NCBI RefSeq assembly: GCF_003711105.1
Contig: NZ_CP023865.1
Span: 1,648,001 to 1,712,000 of the forward strand
From: Actinoplanes teichomyceticus ATCC 31121
Lineage (GTDB): Bacteria > Actinomycetota > Actinomycetes > Mycobacteriales > Micromonosporaceae
Reading direction: 5' to 3'
Length of the DNA stretch: 64,000 bases
The notes beneath the pieces are model-generated. The model ran no database searches. It had not been told where the DNA came from and worked only from the letters and a program-made list of their open reading frames with translations. The position numbers and the translations under genes were made by a program. Positions 36,442-45,138 of this stretch are shown one piece after another. Position 1 is the stretch's first letter. Every line of letters starts with the position of its first letter.

Positions 36442-37208
36442 CCGCTTTTGATCTGCTGCGTCTGGACGACTGGGCCGATCCGGTCCGGCCGGCCGAGCGG
36501 GAGGTGGCCGCGCTGCTTCCCGACGAGGACCGGGGGCGCCCGCCGGTGCTGTTCGTGCCCGGGCTCGGCCACGGCGCGTGGACGTTCGCCGAGCACTGGC
36601 TGCCGCACGCGGCCGGGCGCGGCTTCCCGGCGTACGTGCTCGGCCCGCGCCCCGGCGGCGACCTGCGCGCGCGGGTGCACGACGTGGTGCAGACCGCGGC
36701 GTCGCTGCCGCGCCAGGCGGTGCTGGTCGGGCACGGGGTCGGCGCGCTCGTGGTGGCCCGCGCCCTGGGGCGGTACCCGGCCCGGGCCGCGGTGCTGGTG
36801 GCCCCGGTGCTGGACGGCTGGTCGGCGCTGGGCGCGGCGCTGCGGGCCAATCCGGGTGGCACCCTGCCGGCGCTGTTCGGCGGCCGGCTGCGGCTCTCCG
36901 CCCGGCAGCTGTTCGGCGCCGGGCTGCCGGCCGCGCAGGCCGCCGGACACCTGAGCCGGATCGACCCGCGGCCGCGCGCCGAACTGCTCCGCCGCGCGGT
37001 CCCGCCGCGCGCGGTCGGCGCGCCGCCGGTGCTGGTGGCCGGCAGCCCGGACGACCGGGTGGTGACGCGCGGGGCGCTCGACCGGGCCGCCGCGGCGTAC
37101 GGCGGCGCCCCCCTGATGTTCCCCGGCATGGGGCACGACCTGATGCTGGAGCCGAACTGGGCCGAGCCGATCGACGCGATCCTCGACTGGCTGGTCAAGG
37201 AGGTCTGA
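36438..37208 (+). CDS. Alpha/beta-hydrolase-fold protein with Gly in place of the nucleophile
   Basis: This 256-residue protein has the oxyanion-side PVLFVPGLGHGAWTF, then the elbow region QAVLVGHGVGALVVARAL. The consensus GHSxG is GHGVG (98-102), so the catalytic Ser is replaced by Gly100. The Asp (in AGSPDDRVV, about 205-206) and His (GMGHDLM, about 233) are kept. ATG at 36438 overlaps the monooxygenase stop (ATGA), so translation is coupled. It may be non-hydrolytic: a ligand-binding or decarboxylase-like member, or a partner of the monooxygenase. Codon use looks normal, so it is not evidently a pseudogene. Confidence 0.85.
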   Translation: MTAFDLLRLDDWADPVRPAEREVAALLPDEDRGRPPVLFVPGLGHGAWTFAEHWLPHAAGRGFPAYVLGPRPGGDLRARVHDVVQTAASLPRQAVLVGHGVGALVVARALGRYPARAAVLVAPVLDGWSALGAALRANPGGTLPALFGGRLRLSARQLFGAGLPAAQAAGHLSRIDPRPRAELLRRAVPPRAVGAPPVLVAGSPDDRVVTRGALDRAAAAYGGAPLMFPGMGHDLMLEPNWAEPIDAILDWLVKEV

Positions 37209-37439
37209 GCGGTCCGGGTCGGATCTTTTCCCGGTACGCGGCGATGGAGTCCCGCCCGCAGGCCTCCCGGCCGAGCCCCGTGCGGCTCCCGCGCGAGGTC
37301 CCGGCGCGCTCCGGGCCGTGCCCGCGTCTCGCGGCCGGGCGGGGGCGCGCTCCGGGCCGTCCCGTGCCTCGTGGACGGGCGGGGCGCGGGCCGGGCGGGG
37401 GCCCGAGGGCGTACCCGGAAAGGGTCGCCCGGGCGTGCC

Positions 37440-37464
37440 GGGACGCCCGGCGCCCGGGCGTCCC
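37440..37464 (-). terminator. Hairpin downstream of otsA
   Basis: GGGACGCCCGG (37440-37450) and CCGGGCGTCCC (37454-37464) form a perfect 11-bp stem with a 3-base loop, 18 bases past the otsA stop. The same gap (37209-37481) has a repeated CGCGCTCCGGGCCGT. It could end otsA from one side and the hydrolase gene from the other. Confidence 0.7.
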
Positions 37465-37481
37465 GGGACGCCGCGGGTGGG

Positions 37482-38894
37482 TCAGTGAAGCATGCGCCGG
37501 GCCAGCCGGCCGGTGTGGTCCAGCGCGGTCAGGTAGGCGCGCGCCCACGCCATGATGTCGTGCTCGGCCAGGTGCCGGCGCATGGCCCGCATCCGGGCCT
37601 GCTTGTCGGCCGGGTCCGCGCTCAACGCCCGCAGCAGGGTCTGTTTCAGCCCGTCCAGATCGTGCGGGTTGACCAGGAACGCCTGCTCCAACTCGGCGGC
37701 GGCCCCGGCGAACTCGCTGAGCACCAGGGTGCCCGAGTCGTCCTCGCGGGCGGCCACGAACTCCTTGGCGACCAGGTTCATCCCGTCCCGCAGCGGGGTG
37801 ACCACCATGACGTCCGCGGTCTGGTACAGCGCGGCCAGCTGGGAACGGTCGAACGGCTGGTTCAGGTAGTGGATGGCGGTCTCCCCGACCCGCCCGAACT
37901 CGCCGTTGATCCGGCCCACCTCGCCCTCGATCCGGTCGCGCAGGTCCCGGTAGCTCTCCACCCGTTCCCGGCTGGGCACCGCGACCTGCACCAGCACGGT
38001 GTCGCGCACCTTGAGGTGCCCGTCGCGCAGCAGCTCCGAGTACGCCGTCAGCCGGTGCTCGATCCCCTTGGTGTAGTCCAGCCGGTCGACGCTGAGCAGG
38101 ATCCGCTTCGACTCGCCCAGATCGCGCCGCAGCTGCCGGGCCCGGCTGCGCACGTCCGGCCGGGTGGCCAGGGCTCGCATCTCGGCGACGTCGATGGAGA
38201 CCGGGAACGCCCCGGTACGCACGGTCCGCCCGCCCACCGTGATCGCCCCCGCGGTGGTCTCCGCGCCGAGCAGCTTCTTCGCCAGCTGGGCCAGGTTGTG
38301 CGCGGCCTGCTCGCGCTGGAAGCCGACCAGGTCCGCGCCGAGCATCCCGTGCACCAGCTCGACCCGCCGTGGCAGCTGCATGAACAGCTCGGGCGGCGGG
38401 AACGGCACGTGCATGAAGAAGCCGATCAGCAGGTCGGGGCGCATCTCCCGGAGCATCTGCGGGACCAGCTGCAGGTGGTAGTCCTGCACCCAGACGGCGG
38501 CGTGCCGGTCGGCCACCTCGGCGGCGGTCTCGGCGAACCGCTGGTTGACCGCGCGGTACGTGTCCCACCACTCCCGCTGGAAGACCGGCTGCTGCACCGC
38601 GTCGTGGTACAGCGGCCAGAGGGTGGCGTTGGCGAACCCTTCGTAGTAGCCGCGCTGCTCCTCGGCGGTCAGCGGGACCGGGCGCAACCGCAGGCTGCCG
38701 ATGTCCGGCAGGCGCGGGGCCGGGCCCATCCCGCCGGCCCACCCGACCCAGGTGGCCGGGGCCTGCCGCAGGATCGAGTGCAGGGCGCTGGCGAGTCCGC
38801 CGGGGCTGCGCCGCCACTCGCAGGCGCCGTCCGGGGCGGCGTTGTCATCGAGGGGCAGACGGTTGGCGACGACCACGAGTGAACTCTGGCGCAT
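37482..38894 (-). CDS. otsA: Trehalose-6-phosphate synthase
   Basis: This 470-residue retaining GT20 enzyme joins UDP-glucose to glucose-6-phosphate. [13 protein letters not shown] and [12 protein letters not shown] hold the N-terminal loop, [20 protein letters not shown] the sugar-phosphate site, and FFMHVPFPP follows. [15 protein letters not shown] carries the nucleotide-sugar Arg/Lys pair and [20 protein letters not shown] the C-terminal DGMN site. The ATG at 38894 follows an in-frame GTG at 38897. No OtsB phosphatase is adjacent. It is convergent with the hydrolase gene and is likely transcribed after the membrane-protein gene 48 bases upstream. Confidence 0.95.
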   Translation of the reverse strand: MRQSSLVVVANRLPLDDNAAPDGACEWRRSPGGLASALHSILRQAPATWVGWAGGMGPAPRLPDIGSLRLRPVPLTAEEQRGYYEGFANATLWPLYHDAVQQPVFQREWWDTYRAVNQRFAETAAEVADRHAAVWVQDYHLQLVPQMLREMRPDLLIGFFMHVPFPPPELFMQLPRRVELVHGMLGADLVGFQREQAAHNLAQLAKKLLGAETTAGAITVGGRTVRTGAFPVSIDVAEMRALATRPDVRSRARQLRRDLGESKRILLSVDRLDYTKGIEHRLTAYSELLRDGHLKVRDTVLVQVAVPSRERVESYRDLRDRIEGEVGRINGEFGRVGETAIHYLNQPFDRSQLAALYQTADVMVVTPLRDGMNLVAKEFVAAREDDSGTLVLSEFAGAAAELEQAFLVNPHDLDGLKQTLLRALSADPADKQARMRAMRRHLAEHDIMAWARAYLTALDHTGRLARRMLH

Positions 38895-38942
38895 CACCGT
38901 AGGTTACCGGTACCGCACCGATGCTTGTCGATGCAGTCTGGC

Positions 38943-39734
38943 TCACACCACGGCACCGTCGTCGAAGTCGTCGTCGTCGTCACCCGAGCGCAGCCGCCAG
39001 ACCAGGGTGGCCGCGCCGCCGACGATCGCCGCGAAACCGAAGAGCATCACGTAGAAGGTGTCGATCGGGATCAGCACCGGGAAGAGGAAGAGCACGAAGC
39101 CGAGGACCACGCCGAGGACGCCGGCGACCGCGTACTTCGAAATGTGCGGCAGCGGTGGGGGAGGCGGTGGGACGTACCGCTCCTCCTCGTCGTCGGCGCC
39201 GTCCGGGAAGTCGAACGGGTCGACCACGGGGTGCACGGCCGGCGGGTCGGTGCGGCGACGGTGCAGCGGGCGCCCGTCCTCGCCGACCGGCCGGCCGCTC
39301 TCCCGGCGCTCGGTGTCCGACGTGGTGCCCTCGGCGGCGGGCCAGGGCGCGGTCGCCCCGTCGACGGTGGTGTGGAAGCCGGCGATGATCTTCTCCCACT
39401 CGGCGTCCACCTCGGCCTGCGGCCGGGGCGCCGGCGGGGTCTCGGCGGGCCGGGTCGGTGGGGTGCCGCCGGTCACCTGCTGCAGGTGCTCGCGCGCGGC
39501 CGCCAGGTGGGTCCGGTCGACGTAGAGCCGGTCGATCGGGCGGGCCGGCAGGGTGGTGGCCCGCAGGATCGGGTTGAGGTCCGCGGTGGGTTGCAGGTAG
39601 GCCGCGATGTTGTCGGCGGCCAGCACGTCGAGCAGGTGCTCCCCGATGCGTGGATCGACGTCGCCCGCGACCGCGTAATCGGCCGCGTCGAGCCCGTTGT
39701 CCCGCCGCCCGCGACGGGCGCCACCCGCTGTCAC
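38943..39734 (-). CDS. Uncharacterised membrane protein (two C-terminal helices)
   Basis: This 263-residue protein has a soluble N-terminal part, an IGEHLLDVLAADNIAAYLQP stretch resembling a small putative-signal-transducer (DUF2007-like) fold, then a Pro/acidic linker including a run of PPPPPP. Two hydrophobic segments follow (HISKYAVAGVLGVVLGFVLF and a second near FYVMLFGFAAIVGGAATLVW). The tail is acidic (GDDDDDFDDG). The GTG at 39734 has GAGGGGG upstream. It lies upstream of otsA on the same strand. I do not recognise a named family with confidence. Confidence 0.75.
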   Translation of the reverse strand: MTAGGARRGRRDNGLDAADYAVAGDVDPRIGEHLLDVLAADNIAAYLQPTADLNPILRATTLPARPIDRLYVDRTHLAAAREHLQQVTGGTPPTRPAETPPAPRPQAEVDAEWEKIIAGFHTTVDGATAPWPAAEGTTSDTERRESGRPVGEDGRPLHRRRTDPPAVHPVVDPFDFPDGADDEEERYVPPPPPPLPHISKYAVAGVLGVVLGFVLFLFPVLIPIDTFYVMLFGFAAIVGGAATLVWRLRSGDDDDDFDDGAVV

Positions 39735-39876
39735 CGATCCACACCCCCTCGCCGACCGTGCCTTGAATGGTGACACGGCAGGCGCCTCTTGCGGGAGTGC
39801 GTTGTGGCGTGCCGCCCCCGCTTCGTACGCTTCACCTCGCCCCGGGATGCCGGCGGCATCCGCTGAAAGGACGGCA

Positions 39877-40557
39877 GTGTTCTACTGGCTGCTCAAGTTG
39901 GTGCTCCTCGGACCCGTGCTGAGGCTCCTCTTCCGCCCGAAGGTCGAGGGCTTGGAGAACGTGCCACGCTCCGGTCCGGTCATCCTGGCCTGCAACCATC
40001 TCTCCTTCTCCGACTCGATCTTCACCCCGTTGGTGATGAAGCGGAAAGTGACCTTCGTCGCCAAAGCTGAATACTTCACCGGCAAGGGGATCAAGGGGTG
40101 GTTCTCGCGGATGTTCTTCGTCGGCGCGGGGACGATCCCGGTGGACCGTTCGGGCGGGGAGGCCGCCCAGGCGGCGCTGGACACCCTGCTGCGGGTGCTG
40201 CGGGACGGGAACGTCGCCGGCATCTACCCGGAGGGCACCCGGTCGCCGGACGGCCGGTTGTACCGCGGCAAGACCGGGGTGGCCCGGCTGGCGCTGGAGA
40301 GCGGCGCCCCGGTGGTGCCGGTGGCCCTGCTGAACACCGACGAGATCCAGCCGACCGGCACGCTGATCCCGAAGATCCAGCGGGTCCGGATGCGGATCGG
40401 CAAGCCGCTCGACTTCTCCCGGTACGCCGAATCGCGTGGCGACCGGTTCGTCGAGCGGGCCATCACCGACGAGATCATGTTCGAGCTGATGGCCCTGAGC
40501 GGCCGCGAGTACGTCGACGTCTACGCCTCCAAGCTCAAGGAGGCCACGCCCGCCTAG
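39877..40557 (+). CDS. plsC: 1-acyl-sn-glycerol-3-phosphate acyltransferase (PlsC family)
   Basis: This 226-residue acyltransferase makes phosphatidic acid. It has the catalytic HX4D as NHLSFSDS, the glycerophosphate motif YPEGTRSPDG, a VPVALLNTDE strand and an N-terminal hydrophobic segment (FYWLLKLVLLGPVLRLLF). The GTG at 39877 has GAAAGGA 6-10 bases upstream. The position matches Rv2182c. It ends head to head with crp: the stops share the sequence CTAG (40554-40557). Confidence 0.92.
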   Translation: MFYWLLKLVLLGPVLRLLFRPKVEGLENVPRSGPVILACNHLSFSDSIFTPLVMKRKVTFVAKAEYFTGKGIKGWFSRMFFVGAGTIPVDRSGGEAAQAALDTLLRVLRDGNVAGIYPEGTRSPDGRLYRGKTGVARLALESGAPVVPVALLNTDEIQPTGTLIPKIQRVRMRIGKPLDFSRYAESRGDRFVERAITDEIMFELMALSGREYVDVYASKLKEATPA

Positions 40558-41240
40558 CTCATCCCGGCGCGCCGCTTCAGGGCCTGCACGTCGGTCACCA
40601 CGATGCGCCGCCCCTCGGTGCGCAGCCAGCCGCGGTTGGCGAACGAGCCGATCGCCTGGTTCACGCTCTGCCGCGAGCCGCCGGCCATCTCGGCGAGCTG
40701 GCTCTGGTTCAGCTCGATGGTGATCATCGGGGCCTGGCTCTCCCCGGAGAGCCGGACCAGCGTCTTGGCCACCCGGCCGGGCAGATCGAGGAAGACGTGG
40801 TCGGCGTTCTGCTCGGTGAGGCGGCGGATCAGGCCGCCCACCGAGCGCATCACCGCGTCCAGGATGCGCGGGTTGGAATGCACCAGGTCCATGAAGGCGG
40901 CACGGGACAGCGACAGCGCCTGCGAGTCCTCGATGGCCTCGGCCGAGGCGCTGCGGGTCGACGCGTCCAGCAGGGACACCTCGCCCAGCACGTCCGGCGG
41001 GCGGACCACGGTCAGCACGGCGCGCTCACCGGTCGGCGCGGTGCGGAAGACCGCGACGGCGCCCCGTTTCATGATGATCAGGGAGTCCCCGGGGTCGTGC
41101 TCGACGAAGAGGATCTGTCCCTTGCGGTAGTGACGCGGAACCGCCGTGGCGATCACCCGCTGTCGTACGTCCGGCTCCAGCCCGGCGAACATCTCCACGC
41201 CGGTTAGCGCGTCGCCGGAATCCGGCAGGCGATGGTCCAC
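40554..41240 (-). CDS. Crp/Fnr-family transcription factor
   Basis: This 228-residue regulator has a cyclic-nucleotide-binding domain (VEMFAGLEPDVRQRVI, then GDSLIIMKRGAVAV, DVLGEVSLLDASTRSASAEA) and a C-terminal helix-turn-helix (ELNQSQLAEMAGGSRQSVNQ). The effector site GEVSLL with following Arg/Ser fits cAMP binding. There is no Fnr cysteine set at the N-terminus. The ATG is at 41240 and the 235-base divergent upstream region is AT-richer than its surroundings, with a TGTGA half-site at 41329. Autoregulation is possible but not shown. Confidence 0.92.
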   Translation of the reverse strand: MDHRLPDSGDALTGVEMFAGLEPDVRQRVIATAVPRHYRKGQILFVEHDPGDSLIIMKRGAVAVFRTAPTGERAVLTVVRPPDVLGEVSLLDASTRSASAEAIEDSQALSLSRAAFMDLVHSNPRILDAVMRSVGGLIRRLTEQNADHVFLDLPGRVAKTLVRLSGESQAPMITIELNQSQLAEMAGGSRQSVNQAIGSFANRGWLRTEGRRIVVTDVQALKRRAGMS

Positions 41241-41475
41241 GGCGTATCCCTCCCCCGAATGGGGACCGCGTCGACCCGGCCGGCGTCGGCCCCACGACGC
41301 GAACGATCACTAATAGCACGAAGCAAGCTGTGAACGCCATTTCTACTACGGACATCGAAGCTCACCTCGTACGATCATGTCCTTTCGGTCGCTTTCTGTA
41401 AACACCCCATCGCCTTCGGTGATTGTCGCCCAGGCTGTCCGTCGTATTTGAGTGGTCTGCCGTGATAATCCCGCC

Positions 41476-42330
41476 GTGCCGGAAGACGACATTGTGCGAA
41501 CTGTGCTGCGTGACCAGTGGCACCTCGTCCCCACCGCGATCACCGAGCTGCCGATGGCGATGATGTCGCGCGGCTGGGAGGTCACCGCCGGGAGTGAGCG
41601 GTACGTGGCCCGTCTGGTGGACACCGCCGCGCGGCTGCCGGTCGAGGCCGGCCTGGCCGCCGCCGAGCACCTGCGCGGGGTGCGGATCGAGGCCGGTGAG
41701 CCGGTCCGCACCCTGGCCGGCGCGCTGACCGTGGAGACCGCGCGCGGCGCGCTGGCCGTGCTGCGCCGGCCACCCGGGCGTCACCTGGACGGCGCGGACC
41801 CGGTCGACCAGCAGTGGTGGGGGGAGCGGCTGGGCGCCGTGCACCGGGCTCTGCAGGACTTCCGCCACCCCGGCCTGCGGCCCTGGCAGCTGCTCGACCC
41901 GGAGGCCGCCCACCTGGACGCGGAGTCCTGGCTGCGTCCGGCGGTCACCGCCGCGGTCACCGCGGCGACGCGGCTCACCGTCACCGATCGGCTGACCTAC
42001 GGCGTCCTGCACGGCGACCCGGCCCCGGAGGTGTTCGTGCTGGACGTCTCGACCGGGCGGTCCGGCCTGCTGCACTGCGGCGCGGGCGGCACCGGCCCGC
42101 TGGTGTACGACGTGGCCGCCGCCGTGCTCTACGCCGGTGGCCCGGACCGGGCCGGCGAGCTGCTGGACGGGTACCGCGCGGCCGGCCCGGTGGCGGGTGA
42201 CGAGCTGGAGGCGGCGCTGCCGGTGCTCCTGCGGCTGCGCTGGGCGGTGCTGGCCGAGCGGTCCGCGCTGCGGGGGTGCCGGCGCGGGCTGGCGGCGGCA
42301 CGGGCGGCCCTGGGGTCCATGCCCGGATGA
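41476..42330 (+). CDS. Aminoglycoside phosphotransferase-like protein, degenerate active site
   Basis: This 284-residue protein resembles the APH/choline kinase fold: LTYGVLHGDPAPEVFVLDVS holds an HGD (about 179-181), and GTGPLVYDVAAAVLYAGG resembles the segment after the metal site. However the Asn that follows in HGDxxxxN is Val/Glu, and the DxD/IDF metal Asp is replaced by LLHCGAGG. Kinase activity is therefore doubtful. The GTG at 41476 is preferred. It diverges from crp and ends 21 bases before the exoribonuclease gene. Function unknown. Confidence 0.65.
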   Translation: MPEDDIVRTVLRDQWHLVPTAITELPMAMMSRGWEVTAGSERYVARLVDTAARLPVEAGLAAAEHLRGVRIEAGEPVRTLAGALTVETARGALAVLRRPPGRHLDGADPVDQQWWGERLGAVHRALQDFRHPGLRPWQLLDPEAAHLDAESWLRPAVTAAVTAATRLTVTDRLTYGVLHGDPAPEVFVLDVSTGRSGLLHCGAGGTGPLVYDVAAAVLYAGGPDRAGELLDGYRAAGPVAGDELEAALPVLLRLRWAVLAERSALRGCRRGLAAARAALGSMPG

Positions 42331-42351
42331 CGATGGGCGAGGATGTACCCG

Positions 42352-42843
42352 ATGGTGTACCGCTATTTCTACGACTGTGAATTCATCGAGGACGGCCGGA
42401 TCGTCGACCTGGTCTCGATCGGTGTCGTCGACGAGTTCGGCCGCGAGTTCTACGCGGTCAGCACGGAGTTCGACGACAGCCGGGCCGTGCCCTGGGTGCG
42501 CCGCAACGTGCTGGACAAGCTCCCGTCCCCGGCCGACCGGGCCTGGCGCAGCCGGGAGCGGATCCGCGACGACCTGTACGAGTTCCTGATGGAGCCGCTG
42601 CGCGGGCGCGGCGAGCAGATGGAGCTCTGGGCCTGGTACGCCGCCTACGACCACGTGGCGCTGGCCCAGCTGTGGGGCGCCATGCCGGCCCTGCCGCGGG
42701 AGATCCCGCGGTTCACCAAGGACCTGCGCCAGCGCTGGGACGATCTGGGCCGCCCGGCCCTGCCGGAGATGTCCGGCCGGCACGACGCGCTGGTCGACGC
42801 CCGGCACAACCTCGCCCGCTGGCAGGCGATGCTCGCCCGCTGA
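42352..42843 (+). CDS. 3'-5' exoribonuclease, Rv2179c family
   Basis: This 163-residue DEDDh-type exonuclease has RYFYDCEFIEDGRIVDLVSI (first Asp/Glu), ELWAWYAAYDHVALAQLWG (mid-Asp) and GRHDALVDARHNLARW (His/Asp). It matches Rv2179c, a known RNase T-like enzyme that trims adenylates, as I recall. Two ATGs lie close. The ATG at 42352 is chosen because GAGG at 42339-42342 is 9 bases upstream, whereas the ATG at 42343 abuts it. It is the last gene before the convergent tetR. Confidence 0.9.
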   Translation: MVYRYFYDCEFIEDGRIVDLVSIGVVDEFGREFYAVSTEFDDSRAVPWVRRNVLDKLPSPADRAWRSRERIRDDLYEFLMEPLRGRGEQMELWAWYAAYDHVALAQLWGAMPALPREIPRFTKDLRQRWDDLGRPALPEMSGRHDALVDARHNLARWQAMLAR

Positions 42844-43506
42844 CTAGCGCCGGCGGGCCTCGAACGGGGGCACGCAGTCGTGCACGATCGTCTCGACGTC
42901 GGCCTGGCTGATCGCCGGGCCCAGGTCGCCGTTGTCCGGTCCGGCCCGTAGCCCGTCGATGACCAGTTCCAGGAACCGGCGGTAGACGTCCGGCCGGCCG
43001 CCGCCGGTGTGCCGGGCCAGGTCGGTGACCGTCGCCATAATGATCGGGAAGTCGTTGAGCCCGACGTCGGCCCGGAGCGTCCCCTCGGCGTGGGCCCGCT
43101 CGATCAGGTCCTGCAGCAGCGGCACCAGCTGCTCGCCCGCCTTGGCGAACTGGTGCCGGTCGATGCCGATGCAGAGCGCGGCGTCGCGCAGCCCGCGGTC
43201 GACGGCGTGCATCTCGACCGAGCGCCGCAGCAGCAGGGTCAGCCCGTCCCAGGCCGCGGGCAGCGCCGCCGCGTCCTCGGCGAGCGACACCAGATCCTCC
43301 AGGCGGTCCGCGAACAGCGCCTCGATCAACGCTTCCTTGGTGGGGAAGCGCCGGTAGACCGTGCCCACCCCGACGCCGGCGTGATGCGCCACGTCGTCGA
43401 GCGTGGCGGCGAATCCGCGGGCGGCGAAGACGTCCCGCGCGGCGGTCAGGATGCGTTCCCGGTTGCGCTGCGCGTCGCGCCGCAACGGTCGGGCGGTCTC
43501 GGCCAT
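42844..43506 (-). CDS. TetR-family regulator
   Basis: This 220-residue regulator has an N-terminal TetR helix-turn-helix (RILTAARDVFAARGFAATLD then DVAHHAGVGVGTVYRRFPTK), preceded by a basic RRDAQRNRE. The ligand domain follows. The stop directly abuts the exoribonuclease stop. It is divergent from the 499-residue MFS exporter, with two copies of a 23-bp motif between them, so it probably represses that gene and itself. The ligand is unknown. Confidence 0.93.
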   Translation of the reverse strand: MAETARPLRRDAQRNRERILTAARDVFAARGFAATLDDVAHHAGVGVGTVYRRFPTKEALIEALFADRLEDLVSLAEDAAALPAAWDGLTLLLRRSVEMHAVDRGLRDAALCIGIDRHQFAKAGEQLVPLLQDLIERAHAEGTLRADVGLNDFPIIMATVTDLARHTGGGRPDVYRRFLELVIDGLRAGPDNGDLGPAISQADVETIVHDCVPPFEARRR

Positions 43507-43524
43507 GTGTCCGAGCCTACAACT

Positions 43525-43587
43525 AAGCGGAGGTGATTCCTCAAGTTACCCTGCTAACCTGCCGAAGCGGAGGAAGTATCTCAACTT
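43525..43587. promoter_or_regulatory. Two direct copies of a 23-bp site in the tetR/MFS divergent region
   Basis: AAGCGGAGGTGATTCCTCAA plus GTT (43525-43547) recurs as AAGCGGAGG then AAGTATCTCAACTT (43565-43587). The copies are 40 bp apart, close to four helical turns. Each has a weakly palindromic centre (GAGG/CTC). The location between divergent regulator and transporter starts marks them as candidate TetR operators. Confidence 0.65.
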
Positions 43588-43600
43588 TCGAAAGGCCACG

Positions 43601-45100
43601 ATGAGCACCCTTACTGATCGACCCCGGGACCTCCGACGTGAGGCTCCGGCCGCACCGCCGGCCGGAGCCGGGCGCTGGTGGGCGCTGGTCGTGCTCGCCC
43701 TCGCGCAGCTGATGGTGGTGCTGGACGCCACGATCGTGAACATTGCGCTGCCCACCGCGCAGGCCGGGCTCGGCTTCTCCGACGCCGACCGCCAGTGGGT
43801 GGTCACCGGGTACGCGCTCGCCTTCGGCAGCCTGCTGCTGCTCGGCGGCCGGCTCTCCGACTTCTTCGGCCGTAAGCGGATGTTCCTGATCGGCCTGATC
43901 GGGTTCGCCCTCGCGTCCGCGCTCGGCGGCGCCGCCAACGGCCTGGAGATGCTGATCCTGGCCCGCGCGCTGCAGGGCGCGTTCGGCGCGGCGCTGGCCC
44001 CGGCCGCGCTGTCGCTGCTGTCCACCACGTTCACCGAGCCGGCCGAGCGGGGCAAGGCGTTCGGCATCTTCGGCGCCATCTCCGGGGCCGGTGGCGGCAT
44101 CGGCCTGCTGCTCGGCGGCGTGCTGACCGAGTACGTCTCCTGGCGCTGGTGCCTCTACGTCAACCTGGTGATCGCCGCGCTCGCGGTGGCCGGCGCGGTG
44201 TTCAAGCTCAGGGACGAGCCGATCCCCGCGCACGGACGGATCGACGTGCCGGGCACCATCGCGGCCGTGGTCGGCCTGGTGGGCCTGGTCTACGGGCTCG
44301 GCAAGGCGGAGACCGACGGCTGGACCGACGCGTGGACCCTCGGCCCGATCGTCGTCGGCGTGCTGGCGCTGATCGCCTTCGTGCTGATCGAGCGCCGGGT
44401 GGAGCACCCGCTGCTGCCGCTGCGGGTGGTGCTGGACCGCAACCGGGGCGGGTCGTACGCCTCGATCGCGATCGCCGGCGCCGGCATGTTCGGCATCTTC
44501 CTGTTCCTCACCTACTACCTGGCCCAGGTCCTGCACTTCACCCCGGTCAAGACCGGACTGGCGTTCCTGCCGATGCTCGGCGCGGTGATGCTGACCGCGA
44601 CCACGGCGGGCTCGCTGCTGGCGCCACGGATCGGCCCGCGGCCGCTGGTCCCGCTCGGCGCGCTGATCGCGGCCGGCGGCATGGTCTTCCTGACCCGGCT
44701 GCAGCTGGACTCGACGTACGCCGGCGGCGTCCTGCCCGGCCTGATCATCATCGGCCTGGGCCTCGGTCTGGTCTTCGCGCCCACGCAGAACGCCGCGACC
44801 TCGGGCGTCGAGCACCGGGACGCGGGGGTCGCCTCCGCGATGATCAATACGGTGCAGCAGATCGGCGGCTCGATCGGCACCGCGCTGCTCAGCTCGTTCG
44901 CGGCCACCGCGGCCACCGACCACCTCGCCGGCAAGCAGCCGACCCCGCAGCTGGTCGCCGAGGCCGCGCTGGAGAGCTACCACACGGTGTTCTGGTGGTC
45001 GGCCGGTTTCTTCCTGCTCTCCGCCGTCGTCGCCGCGTTCCTGTTCCGCACCGGGCCGCTCGACGTCGATCCGGACGCGCCGCCCGCCATGGCGCACTGA
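43601..45100 (+). CDS. MFS drug exporter, DHA2 (14-helix) family
   Basis: This 499-residue transporter has 14 predicted helices. Motif A appears as GGRLSDFFGRKRMFLIGLIG and motif C as ISGAGGGIGLLLGGVLTEYV. LDATIVNIALPTAQAGLGFS is motif D1, typical of the EmrB/QacA group. GAAAGG lies about 6 bases before the ATG at 43601. Divergent control by the TetR gene is likely. It probably exports toxic organic cations or drugs by proton antiport. The substrate is unknown. A 15-bp array follows its 3' end. Confidence 0.93.
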   Translation: MSTLTDRPRDLRREAPAAPPAGAGRWWALVVLALAQLMVVLDATIVNIALPTAQAGLGFSDADRQWVVTGYALAFGSLLLLGGRLSDFFGRKRMFLIGLIGFALASALGGAANGLEMLILARALQGAFGAALAPAALSLLSTTFTEPAERGKAFGIFGAISGAGGGIGLLLGGVLTEYVSWRWCLYVNLVIAALAVAGAVFKLRDEPIPAHGRIDVPGTIAAVVGLVGLVYGLGKAETDGWTDAWTLGPIVVGVLALIAFVLIERRVEHPLLPLRVVLDRNRGGSYASIAIAGAGMFGIFLFLTYYLAQVLHFTPVKTGLAFLPMLGAVMLTATTAGSLLAPRIGPRPLVPLGALIAAGGMVFLTRLQLDSTYAGGVLPGLIIIGLGLGLVFAPTQNAATSGVEHRDAGVASAMINTVQQIGGSIGTALLSSFAATAATDHLAGKQPTPQLVAEAALESYHTVFWWSAGFFLLSAVVAAFLFRTGPLDVDPDAPPAMAH

Positions 45101-45138
45101 CCCCGTCTCGCGCCGGAAGCCGGCCGGCATCGCCGGCC

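Noticed and set aside
41241..41355. Start of a minus-strand frame upstream of crp beginning MSVVEMAFTACFVLLV
   Set aside because: It overlaps the crp 5' region in another frame, has no family features after the first residues, and the crp ATG at 41240 explains the gene.
42343..42345. Alternative ATG for the exoribonuclease
   Set aside because: The GAGG site abuts it with no spacing, whereas the ATG at 42352 has a normal 9-base spacing and matches the family start.
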